Assembly: GCA_038209145.1 (NCBI GenBank) | Contig: JBBQXZ010000060.1 | Coordinates: forward strand, 1-20,705 | Direction: 5' to 3' | Length of the DNA stretch: 20,705 bases | DNA from: Lunatibacter sp038209145 | GTDB lineage: Bacteria > Bacteroidota > Bacteroidia > Cytophagales > Cyclobacteriaceae | Shown: positions 7,776 to 15,193 of the stretch, piece after piece | Layout: each line of letters starts with the position of its first letter | How positions within the stretch are numbered: position 1 is the first letter of the stretch | Program-made: the position numbers and the translations under genes | The notes under the pieces: model-generated | What the model was told of the DNA's origin: nothing | Database searches by the model: none | The model's input: only the letters and a program-made list of their open reading frames with translations

Positions 7776-10010
7776 ATGAGTGACAAAACCCCAAAAATAC
7801 TTTATACCTTGACAGATGAGGCTCCTGCCTTGGCAACGTACTCCTTGCTGCCCATTATCAAAGCTTTTACCGAATCCGCCGGAGTTGTCGTGGAAACCCG
7901 TGATATCTCCCTTTCAGGTCGGATTATCGCTACCTTTCCAGAATTTTTGAAAGAAGAACAGCGTTTAGAAGATGCCTTGGCCGAACTGGGAGAGATTGCC
8001 AAGACACCTGAGGCCAACATCGTAAAACTTCCCAATATCAGCGCCTCTTTACCTCAGCTTAAAGCTGCCATCAAAGAACTCCAGTCACAGGGTTATGCAT
8101 TGCCGGATTATCCGGATGATCCCAAGACTGAGCAGGAAAAGAATGTGCAGACCAAATACGACAAGGTAAAAGGATCTGCTGTTAACCCTGTCTTGCGGGA
8201 AGGCAACTCGGACCGAAGAGCCCCACTTGCCGTCAAGCAATTTGCCAAAAATAACCCGCATAGCATGGGAAAATGGAGCAAGGACTCCAAGTCTCACGTG
8301 TCCAGCATGACGGAGGGAGACTTTTACGGAAGTGAAAAATCGCTGACCTTGTCTGCACCCACCAAAGTCCAGATCATATTGGAAAAAGCAGACGGCACCA
8401 AAGTGGTGCTGAAAGAGGGGTTGAGCCTATTGGAGGGAGAAGTGATCGACTCTTCGGTAATGAATGTTGCGGCACTTAAGAAGTTTTTGCAGGAGCAAAA
8501 GGAAGAAGCCAAAAAACAGGGCGTATTGTTTTCCCTGCATTTGAAAGCTACGATGATGAAAGTGTCGGACCCGATTATTTTCGGTCATGCCGTGACCGTA
8601 TTTTTTGCGCCGGTTTTTGAAAAACATGCCCGGTTGTTTGCTGAAATCGGCGTGGATACCAAGAATGGATTCGGTGATGTGGTTGCTGCTCTCGCAAAGT
8701 TGCCCGCAGATAAGAAAGCTGAAATCGAAGCAGATATTGCAGGGTGTTATACAGACAGTCCGGATTTGGCCATGGTCAATTCCGATAAGGGGATTACCAA
8801 CTTGCACGTGCCATCGGATGTCATCATCGATGCCTCCATGCCGGCCATGATCCGGGAATCCGGTAAGATGTGGAATAAAAACAATCAGACTCAAGATACC
8901 AAAGCGGTTATTCCTGACAGGTCTTATGCGGGAGTGTATCAGGAGGCCATTGATTTTTGCCGTGAAAACGGGGCTTTTGATCCGAGAACGATGGGTTCTG
9001 TTCCCAATGTGGGTTTGATGGCACAAAAGGCGGAAGAATACGGCTCCCACGACAAAACGTTTGAAATCGCTGCCAAAGGGCAGGTCAACGTGGTAGATGC
9101 GGACGGTAAGGTCCTGATGACCCAGGAAGTAAGTCAAGGAGATATCTGGAGAATGTGCCAGGTAAAAGATGTACCCATTCAGGATTGGGTGAAATTGGCC
9201 GTAAACCGTGCGAGAGTCACAGGAGTGCCTACCGTTTTCTGGTTGGATAAAAACAGGCCCCATGACGCACAGCTAATTACAAAAGTAGAAAAATACCTGA
9301 AGGACCACGATACTTCAGGATTGGACATACAGATCATGTCTCCCGAGGAGGCAACCCATTTTTCGTTGGAACGAATGAAAGCGGGAAAGGACACCATCTC
9401 CGTGACGGGCAACGTACTTCGGGATTACCTGACCGATTTATTTCCGATTCTGGAATTGGGTACCAGTGCCAAGATGCTTTCCATCGTACCGTTGATGAAT
9501 GGAGGCGGGCTATTTGAGACAGGCGCCGGAGGTTCTGCTCCCAAACATGTGCAGCAATTTGTACAGGAAGGACACTTACGTTGGGATTCTTTGGGAGAAT
9601 TTTTGGCTTTGGCGGTTTCATTGGACCACCTTGGGAATACCTTCGATAACGAACGCGCCAAAGTGCTTGGAGAAACCTTGGATGTGGCAACCGGCAAATT
9701 CCTTGAAATAGGAAAATCTCCTTCCCGAAAAGTGAATGAAATCGACAACCGAGGAAGCCATTTTTACCTGGCTTTATATTGGGCAGAAGCGTTGGCGCAC
9801 CAAGAAAAAGATGCGGCATTGAAGGAAATCTTCGGTCCGGTAGCCAAGGAGATGGCTGCAAAAGAAAGCACTATTATGGCAGAACTCAACGGTGCCCAAG
9901 GCAGTCCGGTAGATATCGGCGGTTATTACCGCCCTGATGAAGAAAAAGCGGAACATGCCATGCGGCCAAGTGCGACGCTGAATAAGATTTTGGAAAGCAT
10001 TAAAGCCTAA
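7776..10010 (+). CDS. icd: Monomeric NADP-dependent isocitrate dehydrogenase
   Basis: Oxidatively decarboxylates isocitrate to 2-oxoglutarate, reducing NADP+ in the TCA cycle. The 744-residue length matches the monomeric (type II) class, about 740 residues, rather than the homodimeric form of about 415. The ATG at 7776 gives the typical start MSDKTPKILYTLTDEAPALATYSLLPI. A TTG at 7692 would add 28 unrelated residues. Visible family blocks are LREGNSDRRAP (substrate-binding Ser/Arg cluster, about 130-140), NPHSMGKWSKDSKSHVSSM, SLHLKATMMKVSDPIIFGH (with the conserved Lys and metal-site surroundings), PNVGLMAQKAEEYGSHDKTFE, TVFWLDKNRPHD and GNVLRDYLTDLFPILELGTSAKMLS. The gene stands alone, followed by a good terminator. 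Confidence 0.97.
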   Translation: MSDKTPKILYTLTDEAPALATYSLLPIIKAFTESAGVVVETRDISLSGRIIATFPEFLKEEQRLEDALAELGEIAKTPEANIVKLPNISASLPQLKAAIKELQSQGYALPDYPDDPKTEQEKNVQTKYDKVKGSAVNPVLREGNSDRRAPLAVKQFAKNNPHSMGKWSKDSKSHVSSMTEGDFYGSEKSLTLSAPTKVQIILEKADGTKVVLKEGLSLLEGEVIDSSVMNVAALKKFLQEQKEEAKKQGVLFSLHLKATMMKVSDPIIFGHAVTVFFAPVFEKHARLFAEIGVDTKNGFGDVVAALAKLPADKKAEIEADIAGCYTDSPDLAMVNSDKGITNLHVPSDVIIDASMPAMIRESGKMWNKNNQTQDTKAVIPDRSYAGVYQEAIDFCRENGAFDPRTMGSVPNVGLMAQKAEEYGSHDKTFEIAAKGQVNVVDADGKVLMTQEVSQGDIWRMCQVKDVPIQDWVKLAVNRARVTGVPTVFWLDKNRPHDAQLITKVEKYLKDHDTSGLDIQIMSPEEATHFSLERMKAGKDTISVTGNVLRDYLTDLFPILELGTSAKMLSIVPLMNGGGLFETGAGGSAPKHVQQFVQEGHLRWDSLGEFLALAVSLDHLGNTFDNERAKVLGETLDVATGKFLEIGKSPSRKVNEIDNRGSHFYLALYWAEALAHQEKDAALKEIFGPVAKEMAAKESTIMAELNGAQGSPVDIGGYYRPDEEKAEHAMRPSATLNKILESIKA

Positions 10011-10012
10011 AC

Positions 10013-10050
10013 AAAAAAAGCTGATCTGTTATATGGTCGGCTTTTTTTTT
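10013..10050. terminator. Rho-independent terminator after icd
   Basis: A 7-bp stem (10020-10026 with 10035-10041, two G-U pairs) has an 8-nt loop. It is flanked by seven A's on the left and nine T's on the right, starting 3 bp after the icd stop. The A-run/T-run symmetry means it could also stop minus-strand transcripts from the aldehyde dehydrogenase gene about 200 bp away. Confidence 0.85.
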
Positions 10051-10246
10051 AATTTGATCAAATTTTCTTTCTGACAAAGATTGACAGGAAGAAAAGACAC
10101 TAAGCAGCAAGGTGAACGGAACCCGATAATAGCCCAAGTAAACTTTTTCTTTCTAATGCGATGAACAATAAAAATCGCTAATCAATTCCCCAAGTTACCT
10201 TGTATGGGATTCATTTGCTTTTATTTCAATTTATTTTTATCCGAAT

Positions 10247-11695
10247 TTATTTTTTTAAAACACCGTCTATCGTCCTCCATATTCCGAGAGGATTATTTTC
10301 TTTCAGTTCCTCAGGAAGAAGGGCTTCTGGCATATCCTGGAAGGCCACGGGACGGGCAAAGCGCTTGATGGCATAGACTCCTACCGAAGTACTGCGGCTG
10401 TCCAAGGTGGAAGGGAAGGGGCCACCGTGCTGCATCGCAAAGCCAACTTCAACACCCGTAGGGGCCCCCTTAAAGAGGAGTCTACCACATTTTTCTTCAA
10501 TCAAGGCCATAAATTCAGCATTATCAGCCAATTCATCGGCATCTCCCCAAAGCGTACAGGTAAGCTGACCTTTAAGGGACTCCGCTATCTGAAGCAATTG
10601 ACTGGTATTTTCGTAGGTCACCAAAATACCAAAAGGCCCAAACACCTCTTCCTGAAAAGCTTCATCGCTTATCCAATCATTCGCACCCACCCTGGCCAAA
10701 GCAGGAGAGCCCGTGATCAAGTCAGAGGAAGTGGCCGCATGTACCCAACTGAGCTTATTTTTTTCCTTCAACGTAGCCAGTTTGTCTTTGTAGGTCTTGG
10801 CTATTCCGTCGTGCAGCATAGGAGCAGCACCCACCAGTGCTATCTTTTCAGCCACAGCCTTCGAAAAAGCGTCCGCCTTACTTTCGGGAACAAAGATTAA
10901 TCCTGGATTGGTGCAAAACTGCCCTGCACCAAGTGTCAGCGAACCCACATAAGCGGTTGCGAGGTTATCTAAATCCCGGGAGAGTTTGCCTTCAAAGGCA
11001 AAAATTGGATTCACGCTGCCCATTTCGGCATAGACTGGAATCGGTTCCGTTCTTGCAGCCGCTGTATCAAACAGGGCTTTCCCACCGGAATATGATCCCG
11101 TGAAAGCAACTGCTTTGGTCTGTGGGTGCTTCGCCAAGTCCTGTCCCAGCGTAATACCTCCTTCGATTTGTTGAAAAATTCCCTCGGGCATGTTAGATTT
11201 TTGTGCGGCTTCACGGATAGCACCAGCTACCAAGTTGGAAGTTTCCGGTTGTGCCGGATGGGCTTTATAAATCACCGGGCAGCCTGCCGCCAGCGCTGAA
11301 ACCGTATCTCCACCGGCGGTGGAAAAAGCAAGTGGAAAATTGCTGGCACCAAAAACCACCACCGGACCCAACGGCCGCAACATGCGCCGTATATCCGGCT
11401 TGGGTGCCGGCGTCCTGTCCTGGTCGGCATGGTCCATGGTAGCCTCTACCCAGCTGCCTTCTTTCACCAAATTGGCAAATAATCTAATTTGTCCCAAAGT
11501 CCTCCCAAGCTCTCCCGTTATTCTACCCTCCGGTAAATTCGATTCCCTGGATGCGGTCGGTATCAATTCGGATTTTATGCTTTCAATTTGCACTGCTATG
11601 GCTTCCAAAAAGGCAGCCTTTTCAGACACGGATTTGGTTTTAAGTGCTACAAAGGCTTGCTGTGCTTTCTTGAAATGTGTATTTAAGTCGGACAT
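10247..11695 (-). CDS. NADP-dependent aldehyde dehydrogenase, alpha-ketoglutarate-semialdehyde (2,5-dioxovalerate) dehydrogenase type
   Basis: Soluble ALDH-superfamily enzyme of 482 residues. Catalytic and cofactor residues are present: N119 in FGASNFPLAF, K144 in VIYKAHP, FTGS at 198-201, E224 in AEMGSVNP and the nucleophile C261 in GAGQFCTNPG. The QFCTNPG motif, the MRP(L/M)GPVVVFGASNFP block and the C-terminal GGPFPSTLDSRSTSVG block are characteristic of the KGSADH subgroup. That subgroup converts 2,5-dioxopentanoate to 2-oxoglutarate in sugar-acid or hydroxyproline degradation. No other genes of those pathways are next to it, so the physiological substrate is uncertain. The product would feed the same metabolite pool as icd next door, but the two are convergent and not co-transcribed. 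Confidence 0.92.
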   Translation of the reverse strand: MSDLNTHFKKAQQAFVALKTKSVSEKAAFLEAIAVQIESIKSELIPTASRESNLPEGRITGELGRTLGQIRLFANLVKEGSWVEATMDHADQDRTPAPKPDIRRMLRPLGPVVVFGASNFPLAFSTAGGDTVSALAAGCPVIYKAHPAQPETSNLVAGAIREAAQKSNMPEGIFQQIEGGITLGQDLAKHPQTKAVAFTGSYSGGKALFDTAAARTEPIPVYAEMGSVNPIFAFEGKLSRDLDNLATAYVGSLTLGAGQFCTNPGLIFVPESKADAFSKAVAEKIALVGAAPMLHDGIAKTYKDKLATLKEKNKLSWVHAATSSDLITGSPALARVGANDWISDEAFQEEVFGPFGILVTYENTSQLLQIAESLKGQLTCTLWGDADELADNAEFMALIEEKCGRLLFKGAPTGVEVGFAMQHGGPFPSTLDSRSTSVGVYAIKRFARPVAFQDMPEALLPEELKENNPLGIWRTIDGVLKK

Positions 11696-11776
11696 AGGTT
11701 TGTATGATTAACTAAGCTTTTATCACGGAAATAACTTTCCATCCACTTGATGGATTTAATGAATGTTCAAGTTAGG

Positions 11777-11836
11777 TCTAATTCGTTTTGGATGCAACCC
11801 AGAAGCCGGGGTATTTGAATTAGAATCATATTCTAA
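11777..11836. promoter_or_regulatory. Operator-like palindrome cluster between the ALDH gene and the GNAT/M1 operon
   Basis: TTAGAAT-CAT-ATTCTAA at 11820-11836 is a perfect 7+3+7 palindrome. Its left half overlaps GAATTAGA (11817-11824), which is the exact reverse complement of TCTAATTC at 11777-11784. The three related half-sites lie in the 221-bp divergent intergenic region, 45 to 105 bp upstream of the -7 element at 11881. This is what a dimeric repressor or activator site looks like. The regulator is unknown. Confidence 0.4.
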
Positions 11837-11880
11837 GCCATTTTTGGGTGAGCTAACCCGTCTATTTTAGATTTATTACT

Positions 11881-11888
11881 TATTTTTG
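11881..11888 (+). promoter_or_regulatory. Bacteroidota -7 element (TATTTTTG) of the GNAT/M1 operon
   Basis: TATTTTTG matches TAnnTTTG exactly and ends 28 bases before the GNAT ATG at 11917. There is no obvious -33 TTG at 18-20 bp spacing. Confidence 0.5.
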
Positions 11889-11916
11889 ATAACACGAAAA
11901 CCATGTAACATTCCGT

Positions 11917-12444
11917 ATGTCCCGAATTGAAAACTTACCCACACTGGATGACATTACCATCCGAAGAAAATTACTGGCAGGTGACATAGGTACAATAATT
12001 CATCTCCACGGAAAATTATATCACGAGGAATTTGGCTTTGGCCTTGGTTTTGAAAAGTACGTGGCCGAAAGCTTTGCAGACTTTGTCGGGAATTTCAAAG
12101 AAGGACTTGATCAGGTTTGGGTCTGTGAATACCAAGGCAAACCAGCTGGATTTATTTCCCTTGTCCATCGTGATCATTCCCTTGCCCAGCTGAGGTATTT
12201 TATTATTGCGCCCCGTTTTCGGGGAATAGGATTGGGAAAAAAACTCACTTCCGAATTTATGCGGACAGTACGGGACAAGAAATATCAAAAGGTCTATTTG
12301 TGGACAACGACCCCATTGATAAAGGCCGCATCGATCTACCAAAAACTCGGTTTTGAACTTGTTTTTGAACAAGAATCCAATAGCTTTGGTTTACCACTTA
12401 AAGAGCAAAAATATGAGTTATCACTCACCTATCCCCCATGCTAA
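11917..12444 (+). CDS. GNAT family N-acetyltransferase
   Basis: Cytoplasmic acetyl-CoA-dependent acyltransferase of 175 residues. The core GNAT fold is clear. Strand 4 and the acetyl-CoA pyrophosphate loop are LRYFIIAPRFRGIGLGKKL (92-110), with the R102-x-x-G105-x-G107 motif. The C-terminal part has KVYLWTTTPLIKAASIYQKLGFELV (125-149). These blocks closely resemble the acetyltransferase half of bifunctional MarR-HTH/GNAT proteins, but here no helix-turn-helix precedes it. The acceptor substrate cannot be deduced. Its last codons overlap the peptidase start by 7 bp, so the two genes are translationally coupled. Confidence 0.87.
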   Translation: MSRIENLPTLDDITIRRKLLAGDIGTIIHLHGKLYHEEFGFGLGFEKYVAESFADFVGNFKEGLDQVWVCEYQGKPAGFISLVHRDHSLAQLRYFIIAPRFRGIGLGKKLTSEFMRTVRDKKYQKVYLWTTTPLIKAASIYQKLGFELVFEQESNSFGLPLKEQKYELSLTYPPC

Positions 12445-14045
12445 ACATTACCAAAACTTCTTTTAAACTCATAATTTTTGTCTTTGGCTTTTTTGGAATT
12501 ACTGAATCTACCTTTTCCCAGCAACGCAACTCATGGAATTGGGGAGGTTCCATGGATCCTCTTCAGCAGAAATTTCGTGTTTCTCACTACCACTTGGATT
12601 TGGAAATACTCCCTGAATCCCAAGAAATATCCGGATCGACCACCCTTTCGGTTCACTACTTGGAGGAAATGGACACACTTCGGTTGGATTTAGTCTCCGA
12701 TTATAACGTAAGCGAAGTATTGGGCGATGGATATTCCTTTTCGTTCCTGCATCAGGATGACCTGTTGGACATCGACCTAGTCGGCCAAAGACCTAATAAA
12801 GTCACTGTCTATTATCATGGTAAAACACCCATTGCCTCCAACCCTCCATGGTCAGGGGGATTTACCTGGGAAAAGGACAGTCAGGACAACCACTGGATGG
12901 GGCTTTCAAGTCAAAATGAAGGTGGCAAAATCTTTATGCCCTGCCTGGACCATCCAAAAAACAAACCTGCGGAAGGGGTAAGTTTGTCAATTACCGTGCC
13001 TGCCTCCTATACCGTGGCGGCCAATGGCCGGTTGAAAACTATGGATGGGGATTCGGAAAAAAAGACTTTCCAATGGGAATCCAACTATCCCATCATGAAT
13101 TACAACATCAATTTTACCATGGGGAAATTCCATTTGGAAAAAGGGGTTTTTCTGGGAATTTCTGGAGAAGAAATACCCTTGCTGGCTTATGTGTTGGAAG
13201 AAAACAAAGATAAAGCTCCTTTATTATTGGAGGTATTGAGAAAAAGTACAGAAACCCATGAACATTTCTTCGGTGCATTCCCTTTTCCCAAAGACAAAAT
13301 TGCCGTAGTGGAAACGCCCTACCTGGGTATGGAGCACCAGACCATCAATGCCTATGGCAACAATTTCCAGTTTGTCCGCATGGGGGAAGTGTGGTATGAC
13401 TGGTTGCTCCACCATGAGTTGGGGCATGAATGGTTTGGAAACAAAGTTTCTGTATCGGACTGGGCAGATTATTGGATTCATGAAGGAATCACCTCCTATG
13501 GGGATTGGTTATTCTACCTCAAGCATGATGGAGAAGAAGCATACCATGAAATAGTGGCTAATGCCAAAAAAAGAATAAAAAATGAACTCCCGGTGGTTAG
13601 CCCTCCAGAGAGTCATTCTGACATCGCATACCATTCAGATGTATATACCAAAGGTGCCTTCATCATGCACAGCCTGAGGTTCATGGTAGGTGACGATGCT
13701 TTTTTTCCCATGCTGAAAGCGATCGCCAAACAAGACGCCTATACATATGCCAATCAAGCCTCCACGGCTGACCTGATTGATTACCTTTCTAAAGACAGTG
13801 ACTTGGATATCAAGGAGTTTCTAACCTGGTATTTGTATCGTGAGGATTTGCCGAAGGTATCTATCAACAAAAAGAAAAAAAATGTGTTTCTTATTAGTCT
13901 GCCGGAAATCTCCTTTGACTTGCCTGTGGAGGTACAAACTGATAAAGGGATAGAAAATATGGTACTGTCTTCAACCCCCACCGAGGTATTAAGCACAACC
14001 GGTGTGGAAGTAGATCCTTTGGGATGGTATTTGCTGGACAAATAA
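12438..14045 (+). CDS. Secreted M1 family zinc metallopeptidase (aminopeptidase-like)
   Basis: Exported zinc peptidase of 535 residues. A signal peptide spans about 1-28 (hydrophobic FKLIIFVFGFFGI, with cleavage near S27-Q28), placing it in the periplasm or outside the cell. The N-terminal beta domain (about 40-230) is followed by the thermolysin-like catalytic domain. The zinc site H326-E327-L-G-H330 is followed 18 residues later by E349 (HEGITSY). The substrate amino-terminus loop, GxMEN in classical members, reads YLGMEHQTINAYGN (295-308). Y403 in VYTKGAFIMH fits the transition-state Tyr. The protein ends about 130 residues after Y403, with a small beta domain but no large C-terminal helical domain, so it is shorter than PepN-type enzymes. 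Its start overlaps the GNAT stop. Confidence 0.93.
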   Translation: MLNITKTSFKLIIFVFGFFGITESTFSQQRNSWNWGGSMDPLQQKFRVSHYHLDLEILPESQEISGSTTLSVHYLEEMDTLRLDLVSDYNVSEVLGDGYSFSFLHQDDLLDIDLVGQRPNKVTVYYHGKTPIASNPPWSGGFTWEKDSQDNHWMGLSSQNEGGKIFMPCLDHPKNKPAEGVSLSITVPASYTVAANGRLKTMDGDSEKKTFQWESNYPIMNYNINFTMGKFHLEKGVFLGISGEEIPLLAYVLEENKDKAPLLLEVLRKSTETHEHFFGAFPFPKDKIAVVETPYLGMEHQTINAYGNNFQFVRMGEVWYDWLLHHELGHEWFGNKVSVSDWADYWIHEGITSYGDWLFYLKHDGEEAYHEIVANAKKRIKNELPVVSPPESHSDIAYHSDVYTKGAFIMHSLRFMVGDDAFFPMLKAIAKQDAYTYANQASTADLIDYLSKDSDLDIKEFLTWYLYREDLPKVSINKKKKNVFLISLPEISFDLPVEVQTDKGIENMVLSSTPTEVLSTTGVEVDPLGWYLLDK

Positions 14046-14084
14046 TTGTTCGCACAGTCGGGGGAATTACTCAAATAATAACCG

Positions 14085-14092
14085 TATTTTTG
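14085..14092 (+). promoter_or_regulatory. Bacteroidota -7 element (TATTTTTG) of the beta-propeller lipoprotein gene
   Basis: TATTTTTG is identical to the element before the GNAT gene and ends 21 bases before the ATG at 14114. It lies in the 68-bp gap after the M1 peptidase and supports independent transcription of the lipoprotein. Confidence 0.55.
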
Positions 14093-14113
14093 TATACCTA
14101 AACACTATAACCA

Positions 14114-14995
14114 ATGAAAAAATTTCGATTAATAATCCCAATGATGCTTCTTTCAGCCGTCTTGCTATCCTGCGGACCCACTGAAAAATCAGCCTCCGAT
14201 GAAATGACCGAAACAGCGGAATCAACCGTAAAACCAACGCTTGAGTTGCTTTGGGAAACTCCCGATGTATTCATCACCAATGAATCCGTTCATTATGAGG
14301 CAAGTAACGGGCAGCTCTATGTCGCCAATATAGAAGGTGATGCGGTGGGAAAAGATGGCGTAGGCTCGATTTCGATCTTATCCAAAACAGGGGAGATAAT
14401 TAACCAAAATTGGGTGACAGGACTCAATGCCCCCAAAGGGATGGCCGTGATGGATGGTAAACTGTATGTCACAGACATTGATGCTTTGGTGGAAATAGAC
14501 CTGGCATCCGGTGAAATTTTAAAAACCCACAACGTCGAAGGAGCGCAGTTCTTGAATGATGCGGCCGCTGACGGACAGCGGATTTATTTTTCTGACATGC
14601 GTGCAAACAACATTCTTTATCTGGAAAACGGTAACATCCAAACCTTCGCTGAAAACCAACCAAACATCAATGGATTGCGGGTAGGCGAAGACAATACCCT
14701 ATACGGGCTGGATGCTGAAGGACTAAAAAAATACAATTCGGATGGCAGCTTTTCTGTGATCAATTCGGTCGTTACAGGTGGTGACGGTTTGATTGTTATC
14801 GATGCGGATACCTTTCTGGCCAGCAGATGGAAAGGAGAAATTTATCTGATTCAAGATGGACTGGAAACGTTATTATTGGATACCTCCGGAGCCGAATCAA
14901 ACACTGCGGACACCGGGTTTATTCCTGAAGACAACATTGTGATAGTTCCTACTTTTATGAAAAACAAAGTGGCAGCCTATAAATTAAGCTATTAA
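14114..14995 (+). CDS. SMP-30/gluconolactonase-like beta-propeller lipoprotein
   Basis: Exported lipoprotein of 293 residues. The signal MKKFRLIIPMMLLSAVLLSC has a classical lipobox L-L-S-C with the acylated C20, followed by a short polar linker rich in Thr, Glu and Ser. The body is a series of repeated beta-sheet units, each with a hydrophobic strand and a D-G or N-G turn (GQLYVANIEGD, GKLYVTDIDALVEIDLASGE, QRIYFSDMRANNILYLENG, NTLYGLDAEGLKKYNSDG). This is typical of six-bladed SMP-30/NHL-type propellers. Enzymatic lactonase activity cannot be confirmed because the metal ligands are not obvious. It could be a binding protein. It follows the M1 peptidase gene but has its own promoter element. 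Confidence 0.8.
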   Translation: MKKFRLIIPMMLLSAVLLSCGPTEKSASDEMTETAESTVKPTLELLWETPDVFITNESVHYEASNGQLYVANIEGDAVGKDGVGSISILSKTGEIINQNWVTGLNAPKGMAVMDGKLYVTDIDALVEIDLASGEILKTHNVEGAQFLNDAAADGQRIYFSDMRANNILYLENGNIQTFAENQPNINGLRVGEDNTLYGLDAEGLKKYNSDGSFSVINSVVTGGDGLIVIDADTFLASRWKGEIYLIQDGLETLLLDTSGAESNTADTGFIPEDNIVIVPTFMKNKVAAYKLSY

Positions 14996-15016
14996 CAGTA
15001 TTGGTACTCTTCCGTG

Positions 15017-15048
15017 TGATAACAAACACAGATTTCATATAGTTATCA
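15017..15048. repeat. Inverted repeat upstream of the acyl-ACP desaturase
   Basis: TGATAAC (15017-15023) and GTTATCA (15042-15048) are perfect 7-bp inverted arms separated by 18 bp. They lie in the 198-bp gap between the lipoprotein and the desaturase, 146 bp upstream of the desaturase ATG. The repeat may be an operator for a dimeric regulator. No T-run follows, so it does not look like a terminator. Confidence 0.3.
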
Positions 15049-15193
15049 ATAATGAATCTTAGTATAAGTTTTGACGTTGTTCAGATAGTTCTTATTTGAA
15101 AATTAAATAGGAAATGGTTTATTTGCGAAGTAGGCTGCTGTTTGGAATATAGGTGGCTTTTGTAAATAGGGAGAGGTTTTAAATGAATGACAT

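Noticed and set aside
8427..9263. Long open frame of 278 codons on the minus strand inside icd
   Set aside because: It lies wholly antisense to the strongly conserved isocitrate dehydrogenase, has no recognisable domain, and has an unnatural His/Arg/Phe-rich composition typical of antisense shadow frames.
10158..10178. GCGAT / ATCGC inverted repeat (5 bp arms, 11-nt loop) between icd and the aldehyde dehydrogenase
   Set aside because: The arms are too short and the spacer AT-rich, so it is expected by chance, and the icd terminator just upstream already explains the region.
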